64,000 nt of DNA from Aeromonas sobria (GTDB taxonomy: Bacteria; Pseudomonadota; Gammaproteobacteria; Enterobacterales; Aeromonadaceae). Shown here one piece after another: positions 1 through 8,701 of the stretch. Below the pieces are notes generated by a model that saw only the letters and a program-made list of their open reading frames with translations, was not told where the DNA came from and did no database searches. The translations under genes and the position numbers were made by a program. The first letter of the stretch is position 1, and every line of letters begins with the position of its first letter. The stretch is from positions 62,001 through 126,000 of the forward strand of contig NZ_CDBW01000045.1 in NCBI RefSeq assembly GCF_000820145.1, in the 5' to 3' direction.

Positions 1-1708
1 GTTCGCTCGCTTTGGCGACCACGGCGCGGGCCAGCGGGTGGTGGGAACCCTGCTCAATGGCAGCCGCCAGTGCCAGCAGCTCGGCCTCCGGCTGGCCATT
101 GAGGCTGACCAGCTCGGTCAGCTGCGGCTTGCCCAGGGTCAGGGTGCCGGTCTTGTCAAAGGCGACAGTATCGATATGGGCCAGTCGCTCCAGTGCGGCA
201 CCACCCTTGATCAGCGCCCCCTGACGGGTGGCGGCGGCCAGCGCCGAGGTGACCGCTGCCGGGGTGGAGATGACCAGCGCGCAGGGGCAGCCGATCAGCA
301 GCAGCGCCAGTCCGCGATAGATCCACTCGTCCCAGCTCTGGCCGAAGGCGAGCGGCGGGATGATGACGACCAGCAGGGCGATCAGCATCATGGCCGGGGT
401 ATACCAGCGGCTGAAGCGGTCGATAAAGCGCTCGATGGGGGCGCGCTGGCTCTCAGCTTCCTCAATGAGGTGCAGGATGCGGTCGATGGCGTTGTTGCCG
501 GGCTCGGAGACCACCTCAAGACGCAGCACCCGATCGGCCGCCAGACTACCGGCCGGCACCTTGTCACCTAGGCGACGCTCCACCGGAATGGATTCACCGG
601 TCAGGGCGCTCTCGTCAAACGCGCCAAGTGCATCGAGCAGGCGGGCGTCGGCGGGCAGGCGGGCACCCGGGGCGATTTCGATGACATCGCCGGGACGCAG
701 CTGATCGGCGGCTACCTCTTCCCGCACCTCGCCCTCGGCAGTGGTGCGGATCCGCAGCGCCTTGTCAGGCACCAGCGCCATCAGGGCGGTCACCCCGGCC
801 CGGGCGCGTCCGGCGGCGTAGGCCTCCAGATGTTCCCCCAGCATAAAGAGCAGCAGCACCATGGCTGCTTCGGCGGTTTCACCGAGGAACAGGGCGCCCA
901 CGGCGGCGACCGTCATCAGGGTCTCGATGGCGAAGGGGGAGCCGCTTTTGGTCAGTGCCCACGCCTTGCGGGAGATGGGCCACAGACCCCACAGGGTCGC
1001 CAGAGTAAACAGCGGCTGACCAAGCTCGCTCGGCAGCAGAGCGGCGACCAGCATCAGGCTGGCCAGTGACAGGGGCTGCCAATATTTGCCGAAAAAGTTG
1101 CCGAGCACCTTGCCAAACAGATTGCCCAGCAGGGTCGGCTGTGAAGCTTTCTCGCGGCCAGCGGCCTGCTTGCCAGCGCTTTCCCCTTTGAGCTGGAAAC
1201 CGGCGGCCAGCACGGCGGCGGTGACGGGATCGGGGGAGAGGCCGGGGGCCAGATCTACCACCAGCTTCTCGGTGGCAAACAGCACGCGCGCCTGCTGCAC
1301 ACCGCTTACCCGGCTGACGGCGGTCTCGATCTTGCGGGCACAGCTGGGGCAATCCATTCCCATCACCTGCCAGCTATGGCGGCTGTTGCCTTGCGCAGGC
1401 GTAACCAGCGGATCGGCAGGTGGCATATCGTGCTGATGTTCATGTGCATGTTTATGAGCTGGCGATATGGACGCACTGCAGCACGGCTGATCGTGACAAT
1501 TTCCTCGGGGTGGCTCTTCATCCCCGGGAGATTCATTGCCGTCACGGGATGAGTGCTCATGAGGCGTCGTGGCTGAGCTGCCACTGACGGGCGTGGTGTT
1601 GTCGCAGCAGTGGCTATCGTGGTGATGTTCACTCTGGCCGGATACCGCCTTGCTGACGGCCTTGATGGGGGCGGCGGCATGCTGGGTGGAGCAGCAGGAT
1701 TTGCTCAT
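1..1708 (-). CDS. zntA: Zn/Cd/Pb-translocating P1B-type ATPase ZntA (3' end outside window)
   Basis: Inner-membrane pump that uses ATP to expel Zn2+, Cd2+ or Pb2+. The visible 569 residues contain a heavy-metal-associated domain with GMDCPSC near residues 117-123, the transmembrane CPC ion-binding motif near 475-477 (GCPCALV), the phosphorylation motif DKTGT near 519-523 and the HP motif (SHHPLA) near 557-561. The actuator TGES is near 370-373. Before the HMA domain lies an unusual extension of about 110 residues rich in His and Cys, with CC pairs at 5-6, 34-35 and 76-77 and an HHH run at 28-30, presumably metal binding. The ATG at 1708 is preceded by GAGGGAC. The C-terminal P/N-domain remainder lies beyond base 1. 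Assignment to zinc rather than copper rests on CPC context and is inferred. Confidence 0.93.
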   Translation of the reverse strand, partial: MSKSCCSTQHAAAPIKAVSKAVSGQSEHHHDSHCCDNTTPVSGSSATTPHEHSSRDGNESPGDEEPPRGNCHDQPCCSASISPAHKHAHEHQHDMPPADPLVTPAQGNSRHSWQVMGMDCPSCARKIETAVSRVSGVQQARVLFATEKLVVDLAPGLSPDPVTAAVLAAGFQLKGESAGKQAAGREKASQPTLLGNLFGKVLGNFFGKYWQPLSLASLMLVAALLPSELGQPLFTLATLWGLWPISRKAWALTKSGSPFAIETLMTVAAVGALFLGETAEAAMVLLLFMLGEHLEAYAAGRARAGVTALMALVPDKALRIRTTAEGEVREEVAADQLRPGDVIEIAPGARLPADARLLDALGAFDESALTGESIPVERRLGDKVPAGSLAADRVLRLEVVSEPGNNAIDRILHLIEEAESQRAPIERFIDRFSRWYTPAMMLIALLVVIIPPLAFGQSWDEWIYRGLALLLIGCPCALVISTPAAVTSALAAATRQGALIKGGAALERLAHIDTVAFDKTGTLTLGKPQLTELVSLNGQPEAELLALAAAIEQGSHHPLARAVVAKASE

Positions 1709-1763
1709 GATGAGTCCCTCTTGATGGATCCCGCCCCTGCGAGATCCTTGATTACTGAGAGGG

Positions 1764-1795
1764 AGTCTAAACCTTGGTGTTATATCCAAGGTCAA
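1764..1795 (-). promoter_or_regulatory. MerR-family-type promoter/operator of zntA
   Basis: On the minus strand a -35 TTGACC (1795-1790) and a -10 TTAGAC/TAGACT (1770-1764) are separated by 19-20 bases, longer than the usual 17. The spacer is filled by the dyad ACCTTGG...CCAAGGT (1771-1792). An overlong spacer carrying a dyad is the hallmark of promoters activated by MerR-type regulators (ZntR, CueR, CadR), which untwist the DNA when metal is bound. The regulator gene itself is not in this window. Confidence 0.75.
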
Positions 1796-1938
1796 CACCC
1801 TTTTATGGTGTTGACGTTTCGACTGGAGAGCGGGCGTTTACCACGTATATCCCTGAGGTTGGCGGGTGTTTGTAAGCGCTGGCCACGCTTATACTGGAGG
1901 CCTGATTTTTACTACACCAATAAAAAAGGACATAAAAC

Positions 1939-2439
1939 ATGAGCAACTCAGTCACTCTGCAAGGCAACCCGGTCTCCGTCGCTGGTCACTTCCCGGTAGC
2001 CGGTGAGCAAGCCAAGCCCTTCTCGCTGGTAGCCAAGGATCTCTCCGACCTGACCCTGGCAAGCTTTGCCGGTCAGCGCAAAATCCTGAACATCTTCCCG
2101 AGCGTCGATACCCCGACCTGTGCTACCTCTGTGCGCAAGTTCAACGAGCAGGCCAGCGCGCTGGAGAACACAGTAGTGCTGTGCATCTCCGCCGATCTGC
2201 CGTTCGCCCAGTCCCGCTTCTGCGGCGCCGAAGGTCTGGACAAGGTGGTGACCCTCTCCACCCTGCGTGGCGCTGCCTTCATCGAAGATTACGGTGTTGC
2301 TTTCTCTTCCGGCCCGCTGGTAGGGCTGACTGCTCGCGCCATCGTGGTACTGGATGGTGATAACAAGGTACTGCACAGCGAGCTGGTCGCCGAAGTGGCC
2401 GACGAGCCGAACTACGCCGCAGCTCTCGCTGCGCTGTAA
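1939..2439 (+). CDS. tpx: Thiol peroxidase Tpx (atypical 2-Cys peroxiredoxin)
   Basis: Reduces H2O2 and alkyl hydroperoxides using thioredoxin. The 166-residue length is standard for the family. The peroxidatic cysteine is C61 in the motif DTPTCATS and the resolving cysteine is C95 in SRFCG, the Tpx spacing. The start ATG at 1939 follows AAAAAAGGACATAAAAC, a good ribosome site. The gene stands alone, divergent from zntA across a 230-base interval, and ends in an intrinsic terminator. Metal stress and peroxide defence genes being neighbours may be coincidental. Confidence 0.97.
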   Translation: MSNSVTLQGNPVSVAGHFPVAGEQAKPFSLVAKDLSDLTLASFAGQRKILNIFPSVDTPTCATSVRKFNEQASALENTVVLCISADLPFAQSRFCGAEGLDKVVTLSTLRGAAFIEDYGVAFSSGPLVGLTARAIVVLDGDNKVLHSELVAEVADEPNYAAALAAL

Positions 2440-2460
2440 GCTCCCGCTACGCTAAATGAA

Positions 2461-2498
2461 AAATCCCGCCAGGGTTTCTGCCCTGGCGGGATTTTTTT
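2461..2498 (+). terminator. Bidirectional intrinsic terminator after tpx
   Basis: A 14-bp perfect stem (AAATCCCGCCAGGG, 2461-2474, with its complement at 2481-2494) with a 6-base loop and a T run. The A run on the left side means it can also stop the convergent gene at 2516-3343. Confidence 0.93.
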
Positions 2499-2515
2499 AT
2501 GCGGGAATGGCCTGT

Positions 2516-3343
2516 TCAGGGCGTTGCGGGCGGGGTGGTCGCCGGTTCAGCCTTGGCGGGCGGGGATGGTTGCCACTCCACATAGGGGCGGTGGATCTTC
2601 TGGTAGATCTCGGCCAGTTTGCCGGTGGCGGCCAGCTGATCGATGGCTTGGCGAAGAAATTCGTCCATCTCATCACCATCAGCCCCTTTCTGGATGATGA
2701 AGACATCTTCGAAATCCCCGAAAAACTCTCGCCTGATATTGGTCAGCCCCAGCTGCTTGAGCATCAGGTCGGCCTCTTCTTGCGCCCAGACAAAGGCGTC
2801 GATACGGCCGCGTGAGAGCTTGCGCAGTGACTGCTCGATACTCATCGAGCGCTGCACCGGGAAGGGCATATAGTCGGGAACTGCCTCGATCAGCAGATCC
2901 CGTTTGGTGGGCACTATGCCGTAGGCCATATCTGTGCTGACCGGATGGGTGGTGTTGCTGTAAATCACATGGGCAACCTTGCCAAAACTGCGGGTACTGA
3001 AACGATAAGCCAGCATATCGACCTCCTTGAGGTTGCGGATGGCGGGCAGCCCCAAGTCAGCCTTGCCGGCAATCACCCCTGCCATGGCGCGGGCTATGGG
3101 GTAGATGGTGATCTTGATGGTCACATCGGGGTAGAGATCGTCGATGGCGTGCACCAGATCGACGAAGGGGCCGGTCTTGTCGGCGTTGATAAGCCCCGGC
3201 AGCTCCCCAAGGTGAGCATTGAGGATGCGCAGCGGTTTGGGCGGAGTTGGGGCGGCGTCGTTCTCCGGGGTCTGTGACAGACCGAGGGTGGTGCTGCCGA
3301 GCAGGACGGCCACGAGCAACAGGAGGGGGATATGTCTGGTCAT
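2516..3343 (-). CDS. Periplasmic substrate-binding protein, family 3 (SBP_bac_3-like)
   Basis: A 275-residue secreted protein. The N-terminus MTRHIPLLLLVAVLLGST is a signal peptide; an Ala/Pro-rich stretch follows, then a domain resembling the amino-acid-binding proteins of ABC importers (start RILNAHLGELPG..., later GIVPTKRDLLIEAVPDY, end region LRQAIDQLAATGKLAEIYQKI, the typical family 3 C-terminal helix). No permease or ATPase gene is beside it, so it is an orphan of the kind often found in Vibrio and Aeromonas; a sensory or scavenging role is possible. The C-terminus is Pro-rich (residues about 258-275). ATG at 3343 was chosen because a longer frame upstream lacks a signal peptide. Ligand unknown. 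Confidence 0.8.
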   Translation of the reverse strand: MTRHIPLLLLVAVLLGSTTLGLSQTPENDAAPTPPKPLRILNAHLGELPGLINADKTGPFVDLVHAIDDLYPDVTIKITIYPIARAMAGVIAGKADLGLPAIRNLKEVDMLAYRFSTRSFGKVAHVIYSNTTHPVSTDMAYGIVPTKRDLLIEAVPDYMPFPVQRSMSIEQSLRKLSRGRIDAFVWAQEEADLMLKQLGLTNIRREFFGDFEDVFIIQKGADGDEMDEFLRQAIDQLAATGKLAEIYQKIHRPYVEWQPSPPAKAEPATTPPATP

Positions 3344-3487
3344 GGCTTGTCTCTTTGTCCAATGAGTCAGCTCAAGTGTAGTCAGCCTGCCGCCAGCTCC
3401 CCTCGGTCGGGCCATCATGGATAGGGTTTTACTTCTCGGCCCCCGCTCACTAGACTTCGCCTCCCACTTCTTTGTTGACGTAGCGCC

Positions 3488-4717
3488 ATGACCTTTAGTG
3501 AACTTGCCCTCCATCCCGCTCTGCTGGCCTCTTTGCCAGCCACCTTGCACAGCCCGACCCGCATCCAGCAGTTGGCCATTCCGGCGGCACTGGCGGGGCA
3601 GGATCTGCTGGCACTGGCCCAGACCGGCAGCGGCAAGACCCTGGCGTTTGGTTTACCGCTGCTGCAACGGCTGGATCCTGCCTCCAGCCAGGTTCAGGGG
3701 TTGATTCTGGTGCCGACCCGCGAGTTGGCGATTCAGGTCACTGCCGCGCTAACAGAGGGGGCCGAGGCGCTTGGACTGCGCATAGTGACGCTGTGTGGGG
3801 GCGTTGCGCAGGAGCGGCAACAGGCCGAGCTGGCGCACGGGCCACAGCTGCTGGTGGCAACGCCGGGGCGGCTGCGGGATCTGCTGACTCAGCAACTGCT
3901 GGGCTTGGATGGTCTGCAACTGCTGGTGCTGGATGAGGCGGATCGCCTGCTGGAGATGGGCTTTGCACCCGATATCAAGGCGCTGCTCGGCTTTATTCCG
4001 GCGGATCGCCAGACCCTGCTCTTCTCGGCCACTTTGCCTGTCGAACTGGAGACGCTGGCCAACGGCCTGTTGCGCGAGCCCATCCGCATCGAGGCCAATC
4101 CGCTCAACAGCGTGGTGAACGAGATTGAAGAGCAGCTCTTTTTGGTCAACAAGAGCAGCAAGGTACCGGCGCTGATCAGTTTGCTCAAGGAGCAAGAGTG
4201 GCCGCAGGTGCTGGTTTTTATCAGTGCGCGGGATGACGCCGATGGGGTGGCTAAGAAGCTGGCTAAAGCCGGCATTGCGGTAGCGTCCCTTCATGGCGAG
4301 AAGGATCAGGTGGTGCGCGAGCAGGCGCTCGCCGATTTCAAGGAGGGTCGGGTGCGGGTGCTGGTGGCTACCGATCTGATGGCGCGTGGCATCCATGTGG
4401 AGGCGCTGCCGGTGGTGATCAATCTGGACTTGCCCGCCAGCGCCCCCGTCTATGTGCACCGTATTGGCCGTACCGCCCGGGCTGGCCGCGAGGGGCTGGC
4501 TATCTCGCTGGTTTGCCATGGCGAGAGCGAGATCCTGACGGCTATTCGGACCTTGACCGGCCGCGAGCTGCCGCTGGGCGATCTGGCCGGATTCCCGGTG
4601 ACCGACCAGCCCGCCAGCGGCGAGGGAAAGCGCCCGGCCCGTGACAAGCAGGCCAATCGTCGTACTCAGGCCAAGCGCAGCGTCAAGGCGTTCAAAGGCA
4701 AGACGCCACGCGGCTGA
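3488..4717 (+). CDS. DEAD-box ATP-dependent RNA helicase (RhlE/SrmB-like)
   Basis: A 409-residue RNA helicase core with all key motifs: Q motif around HSPTRIQQLAIPAAL, motif I AQTGSGKT, Ia PTRELA, Ib TPGR, II DEAD, III SAT, V ATDLMARGI and VI HRIGRTARAG. The C-terminal tail (about residue 370 onward) is short and Lys/Arg-rich, suited to nonspecific RNA binding, and lacks the DbpA-type 23S-binding domain. It most likely acts in ribosome assembly or mRNA turnover. It is convergent with the CPBP protease gene with only 3 bases between stops and no visible terminator. The exact subfamily cannot be settled by eye. Confidence 0.92.
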   Translation: MTFSELALHPALLASLPATLHSPTRIQQLAIPAALAGQDLLALAQTGSGKTLAFGLPLLQRLDPASSQVQGLILVPTRELAIQVTAALTEGAEALGLRIVTLCGGVAQERQQAELAHGPQLLVATPGRLRDLLTQQLLGLDGLQLLVLDEADRLLEMGFAPDIKALLGFIPADRQTLLFSATLPVELETLANGLLREPIRIEANPLNSVVNEIEEQLFLVNKSSKVPALISLLKEQEWPQVLVFISARDDADGVAKKLAKAGIAVASLHGEKDQVVREQALADFKEGRVRVLVATDLMARGIHVEALPVVINLDLPASAPVYVHRIGRTARAGREGLAISLVCHGESEILTAIRTLTGRELPLGDLAGFPVTDQPASGEGKRPARDKQANRRTQAKRSVKAFKGKTPRG

Positions 4718-4720
4718 GGG

Positions 4721-5551
4721 TCATGTACGTGCCAGCGGGTAGGTAAAGAGCGCCAGATGGGCGAAGTTGAAGGCGAAGTGGATCAGGATTGCCACCGAGA
4801 GCCGCCCGCTTAGCTGGAATGCCAGGCCATAGCAGCAGCCAGCCAGGGTTGCAAACAGCGCCAGCAGTGGGCCGCCGGGCAGGTGGATGGCGCCGAACAG
4901 CATGGCGGCCACGACAATGGCCATCCAGGGGCGGTAGCGTTCTGCCAGCCTCTGCTGGATCGCGCCACGAAACAGCGCCTCTTCCGCCACACAGGTGAAC
5001 AGCAGGTTGTTCAGGGCGAACAGCCACCACCAGTGGGGCAGTCCCACTTCCGGTCGCAATGCCCCCAACTGCCAGGCGATCACCAGCAGGGCCCCCAGCG
5101 GCAGCAGCAACATGGCCAGCGGCCGCCAACGGATGGCACCTCCTTTGCCGAGCAGGGTCGGGCAGGCCAGCAGCAAGCCGAAGAAGAGCAGCGGTTTGTC
5201 GAGGTTCAGGTACATGTTGAACGGCACGCTGGCGGGGCCCGCCAGCGCCTGATCCAGCACCTTGAGATTATTGAAACCGGGAACCAGGTGCAGGGTCAGC
5301 GCTACCGCCCATGCCAGCAGGGCTCCCCATGCCAGGGTTCGGCCATAGCCGGACAATGACGGCAGACGCCATGCCAGCAACAAGGCTGCCAGCGACACCG
5401 ACAGGGCGGCAGTGGTGATGCGATCCAGCCAGAGCGCCAGTAGCAGGGCTACCGCCAGCAGCAGGAAACCGGGCAGCCGTTGTCGTGCCAGACAGAGCAG
5501 GGTGCCCAGCGCCAGTGCGCCCCAGATCAGGGTATCGGGTAGGGGTAACAT
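4721..5551 (-). CDS. CPBP-family intramembrane metalloprotease
   Basis: A 276-residue polytopic membrane protein with about eight hydrophobic segments. The C-terminal half carries the CPBP (Abi/CAAX protease) motifs: EEALFRG (EExxxR), FGAIHL (FxxxH) and HFAFN (HxxxN), which supply the catalytic glutamates and metal-ligand histidines. Bacterial members process or protect against peptides, but the substrate here is unknown. The start ATG at 5551 follows AGAGGTG; an in-frame extension upstream is hydrophilic and lacks a ribosome site. The gene is divergent from the binding-protein gene at 5671. Confidence 0.88.
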   Translation of the reverse strand: MLPLPDTLIWGALALGTLLCLARQRLPGFLLLAVALLLALWLDRITTAALSVSLAALLLAWRLPSLSGYGRTLAWGALLAWAVALTLHLVPGFNNLKVLDQALAGPASVPFNMYLNLDKPLLFFGLLLACPTLLGKGGAIRWRPLAMLLLPLGALLVIAWQLGALRPEVGLPHWWWLFALNNLLFTCVAEEALFRGAIQQRLAERYRPWMAIVVAAMLFGAIHLPGGPLLALFATLAGCCYGLAFQLSGRLSVAILIHFAFNFAHLALFTYPLART

Positions 5552-5670
5552 CGAAACACCTCTGTAGTGAAAGGGCTGCACCTTAGCAGGGGCATCGTCC
5601 GCAAGGCAACTCGACCGGGTTTTCCAAGCCGCTCTCCTATACTCAGTAACAGAGTAAGAAGGGGGTGGTG

Positions 5671-6417
5671 ATGAAGCGCTATGGGTGGTTGTTCTGTTGT
5701 TGGTGTGGATGGGTGTCCGGTGCTCCGTTGTCGCTGGTGACCGGAGATTTTTCACCCTATACCGGCGCTGCGCTGGCGGATGGCGGCCAGAGTACCCGGC
5801 TGGTGACGACCCTGCTGCGTGAGGCGGGGTATGACGAGGTTAAAGTGGATTATCTGCCCTGGAACCGTGGTTACGAGCTGACTCGCAACGGCTTGGCATC
5901 CGCCACCTACCCCTACGCCTGGACGCGGGCACGGGCAAAACTCTTCTACTACAGTGCCCCCATCCATATTGATCACCTCTCCTGGTTTACCTATCGGGGC
6001 AGCGAGGCTGTGCTTGATGGCAAGTGGCAGGGGTTACGGGTTTGTATTCCCGCCGGCTGGAGTACCAGCCACGCGGATGAGGTGATCGCCAGTTTCTCTT
6101 TGCAGCTCACTCGCCCCAAAACGCTGGCGCAGTGCTTGCGCATGCTCGAACTCAAGCGGGTTGACCTGATGCCGATGAACGATGCCGTCACGGCAGATGC
6201 CAGCATGGCGGTCTTTGGCGATCCCCATCACCTGCAGTCGTTACCCTATTTTCGCCAGAGTGATACCTTCTATCTGCTGGTTTCGCGTCAGATGCCTGGC
6301 GGGATCGAGCTGATCGAGCGGTTCAACGAAGCACTGGCGGCGGCTCGTGCCAGCGGTTATTACGACAAGCTGGTGCCCTGGGCGCAGCCCCGCTTGCTTC
6401 GCTGTGAGCAACAGTAA
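5671..6417 (+). CDS. Periplasmic family 3 substrate-binding-like protein
   Basis: A 248-residue protein with a signal peptide (MKRYGWLFCCWCGWVSGAP) followed by a single SBP_bac_3-type domain: LVTGDFSPYTG at the start, GLRVCIPAGWSTSHADEV in the middle and LIERFNEALAAARASGYYDKLV at the end. This is the type of orphan binding protein abundant in Aeromonas and Vibrio. No transporter partner is adjacent. The ATG at 5671 was chosen over two in-frame GTG codons (5665, 5668), because AAGGGGG at 5659-5665 is well spaced from it. Ligand unknown. Confidence 0.82.
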   Translation: MKRYGWLFCCWCGWVSGAPLSLVTGDFSPYTGAALADGGQSTRLVTTLLREAGYDEVKVDYLPWNRGYELTRNGLASATYPYAWTRARAKLFYYSAPIHIDHLSWFTYRGSEAVLDGKWQGLRVCIPAGWSTSHADEVIASFSLQLTRPKTLAQCLRMLELKRVDLMPMNDAVTADASMAVFGDPHHLQSLPYFRQSDTFYLLVSRQMPGGIELIERFNEALAAARASGYYDKLVPWAQPRLLRCEQQ

Positions 6418-6442
6418 GTACTGAAGGGGATGACAGATACAA

Positions 6443-6477
6443 CAAAGCCGGAGCAGTGGCTCCGGCTTTGATTTTTT
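6443..6477 (+). terminator. Intrinsic terminator after the 5671-6417 gene
   Basis: A 12-bp perfect stem (CAAAGCCGGAGC, 6443-6454, paired with 6459-6470), a 4-base loop and ATTTTTT. Confidence 0.93.
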
Positions 6478-6534
6478 CGGCGTTTCGTATCGCCGCAATG
6501 GGCGATACGCCGGCCAGTCGGTTTTCCCGGGGGA

Positions 6535-6831
6535 TTAGCGACCGGATTCAGCGATCACGCGGGCGATGATATCGGCACGTTTGTCGGCTTTCAGCTCACC
6601 CAGGGCGATCAGGCCTGCTTTGAAGATGACGTTCTTCGGCAGGCTGACGTCGTCCAGCGTGGCGATCGCTTCAATATGGATACCATTCAAACGGCTGGCA
6701 TCGCGCGGGCTCAAGTTAACCTGAGTGTTCATCACTTGCTTGCCTTTCTTCTTGGCAGGCACGGCCGCTTTCTGGGTAGATTCCTGTTCTTCGTCTTCTG
6801 GCAGTTCGTCATCAAAATCGTAAATAGACAT
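6535..6831 (-). CDS. Conserved-looking hypothetical protein, small, cytoplasmic
   Basis: I do not recognise this 98-residue protein. Residues 1-17 are very acidic (FDDELPEDEEQE), followed by a Lys-rich linker (AKKKGKQ) and a compact C-terminal part of about 50 residues with alternating hydrophobic positions (LNGIHIEAIATLDDVSLPKNVIFKAGL) that probably folds. There is no signal peptide or membrane segment. The ATG at 6831 follows ACAGGATTAACT, a good ribosome site. It lies 53 bases downstream of yacL on the same strand and may share its transcript. Confidence 0.75.
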   Translation of the reverse strand: MSIYDFDDELPEDEEQESTQKAAVPAKKKGKQVMNTQVNLSPRDASRLNGIHIEAIATLDDVSLPKNVIFKAGLIALGELKADKRADIIARVIAESGR

Positions 6832-6884
6832 AGTTAATCCTGTTGGGTTAGGCAAAAGGGCAAGTTTGCCCGACATTGGGTTAA

Positions 6885-7259
6885 TCAGCCCATATCCTCG
6901 TTACGGATAAAGGCGCGCCAGGAGCCGAGCACCTGGGCAAAATCTTCCAGCCCGCACATGGCCAGCTGTTCATCATCGTAGTAGGCGAGATCGTCAAGAT
7001 CCTCATCCAGCTCGATATTGAGGGCGTTGGCTTTCACCTCCGCCTCTTCATGGGTCAGTAGCAGGGAGTAATCACCACCATTGAGCCGGTATTCGACCCG
7101 GGTGCGGTTGGATAGCTGGTCAATGATGGAGAATAGCTCGTCGAGCTTCTCTTCATCCTTGCCAACTTCGTCGATCAGCCACTGACCGATGGCTTCATGG
7201 CCCATGGAGAACCGGGCGCGATAGCCACCAAACGGGTCGCGGCGAAACTCATAATCCAT
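6885..7259 (-). CDS. yacL: YacL family protein (UPF0231)
   Basis: A 124-residue cytoplasmic protein of unknown function that I recognise as E. coli YacL-like: it begins MDYEFRRDPFGGYRARFSMG, and the C-terminal segment YYDDEQLAMCGLEDFAQVL is the family signature. It is acidic (EDLDDL). The start at 7259 is chosen by analogy with E. coli MDYEFLRD; in-frame ATGs at 7271 and 7289 are alternatives and no clear ribosome site decides between them. It appears to be first in a two-gene unit with the 6535-6831 gene. Confidence 0.87.
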   Translation of the reverse strand: MDYEFRRDPFGGYRARFSMGHEAIGQWLIDEVGKDEEKLDELFSIIDQLSNRTRVEYRLNGGDYSLLLTHEEAEVKANALNIELDEDLDDLAYYDDEQLAMCGLEDFAQVLGSWRAFIRNEDMG

Positions 7260-7468
7260 AGCGCAGTCCATATCGGAGGGATGGGCCATCACGGACAGGC
7301 GGGTGCAAGCACGCAATTCCTGCTCCATGGCGGGGCACACATCGGGTAAAGTGGCCTATTCTAGCGATCCCCCTCTCGCTTGTCTTGATGATGTGGCATC
7401 TTTGCGCCCATCTGCTGCGGGTTGGTGCCAGGCAGCACCGTCTGAACCGCCTATTGTCCGGAGATGTT

Positions 7469-8584
7469 ATGCAGCTAAATGAGAGCCTTGCCCATCAGAT
7501 AGTCAGTCGGGCGATGAAGATCCTGTCGTTTTCGGTCAACGTGATGGACGAGAGCGGCCTCATTATCGCTTCTGGTAATCCGGAGCGGATCCATCAGCGC
7601 CACGAAGGGGCCGTGCTGGCATTGACCGAGAACCGGGTGGTGGAGATCAGCGAGGCGACCGCCCTGCAGCTCAAGGGGGTGCGGCCCGGTATCAATCTGC
7701 CCATCTCCTATCAGGGAGAACTGCTCGGGGTGATCGGTATCTCCGGCGATCCGGAGGAAGTTCGTGCTTACGCTGAACTGGTGCGGATGACGGCAGAACT
7801 GATCCTGGAGCAGGCGGCACTCACCGAACAGCTGCAGTGGGACAAGCGCCACAAGGAGGAGCTGGTGCTGCAGCTGATCCGTGGCGAGGGGCGGGTCGAT
7901 CAGCTGCAACAGGCGGCCCGTTTTCTCGGGCTGGATCTGGCCCAGCCTCGGGTGGTGGCCGTGCTGGCGCTGGAGGAGGCGGATCCCGCCCGGTTAAGAG
8001 AGCTGGTTCATCAGCTGGAAAACCCGGAGCGGGACAATTTAGTGGCTATCCATGGTCTCGACGAGATAGTGGTGCTCAAACCGGCCCAGCTCTGTGACGG
8101 TGTCTGGCAATCGGATCAGGAACGTAACCGGATCAAACAGCTGTTGGCGCGGATTCCCCACTTCAAGGTGCATATCGCGGTGGGCGATTACTTCGCTGGC
8201 ATCGACGGGTTGACGCGCTCTTACCAGACGGCGCGGGATACCTTGCGCCGTGGCATGCGGCAGGCGCCGCGCAAGCAGGTCTACTTCTTTGAGGATTACC
8301 GTTTGCCGGTGCTGCTGGGGAGTCTGATGGACTCCTGGCAGGCGGATCAGTTGCGTACCCCCTTGCTGAGGCTTGCCAAGGAGGACTCCAAAGGCGCTTT
8401 GCAGAAGACCCTGCGCCACTATTTCTTGCAGGATTGTGATCTGCATCGCTGTGCCGAGGCGCTGTTTATCCACCCCAATACCCTGCGTTATCGGCTGGGC
8501 CGGATCGAGCAGATAACCGGGTTGAATTTCAACAAGTTAGACGACAAATTTCAGCTTTATCTGGGGCTTAATCTGAGTATGTGA
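7469..8584 (+). CDS. cdaR: CdaR-family sugar-diacid/glycerate regulator
   Basis: A 371-residue transcription activator. The N-terminal part (MQLNESLAHQIVSRAM through GINLPISYQGELLGVIGISG, about 1-130) is the putative sugar-diacid recognition domain. The C-terminal end (RCAEALFIHPNTLRYRLGRI) is the PucR-type helix-turn-helix. In E. coli, CdaR activates galactarate, glucarate and glycerate genes. The two genes immediately downstream encode a GntP-type permease and a glycerate kinase, so the local target is probably that pair. The start ATG at 7469 follows CCGGAGATGTT; an upstream extension of 28 codons has no family match. Confidence 0.92.
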   Translation: MQLNESLAHQIVSRAMKILSFSVNVMDESGLIIASGNPERIHQRHEGAVLALTENRVVEISEATALQLKGVRPGINLPISYQGELLGVIGISGDPEEVRAYAELVRMTAELILEQAALTEQLQWDKRHKEELVLQLIRGEGRVDQLQQAARFLGLDLAQPRVVAVLALEEADPARLRELVHQLENPERDNLVAIHGLDEIVVLKPAQLCDGVWQSDQERNRIKQLLARIPHFKVHIAVGDYFAGIDGLTRSYQTARDTLRRGMRQAPRKQVYFFEDYRLPVLLGSLMDSWQADQLRTPLLRLAKEDSKGALQKTLRHYFLQDCDLHRCAEALFIHPNTLRYRLGRIEQITGLNFNKLDDKFQLYLGLNLSM

Positions 8585-8701
8585 TTGTGATTTTTTACAA
8601 TTAACCTGATTTTCACTGCCTGTTATTTGTCGTTTCGTCTAAAGATTTATCTCTTGGCATCCCCATAATGGCGAGCACTCTATCTATCCAAGGTGCCCGT
8701 C

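Noticed and set aside
1363..1680. 105-codon minus-strand ORF before zntA core
   Set aside because: It is an alternative frame within the zntA N-terminal extension; the zntA frame reads through to the HMA domain.
8585..8600. CRP site TTGTGATTTTTTACAA after cdaR
   Set aside because: The half-sites are two bases too close for CRP spacing, and one arm is imperfect.
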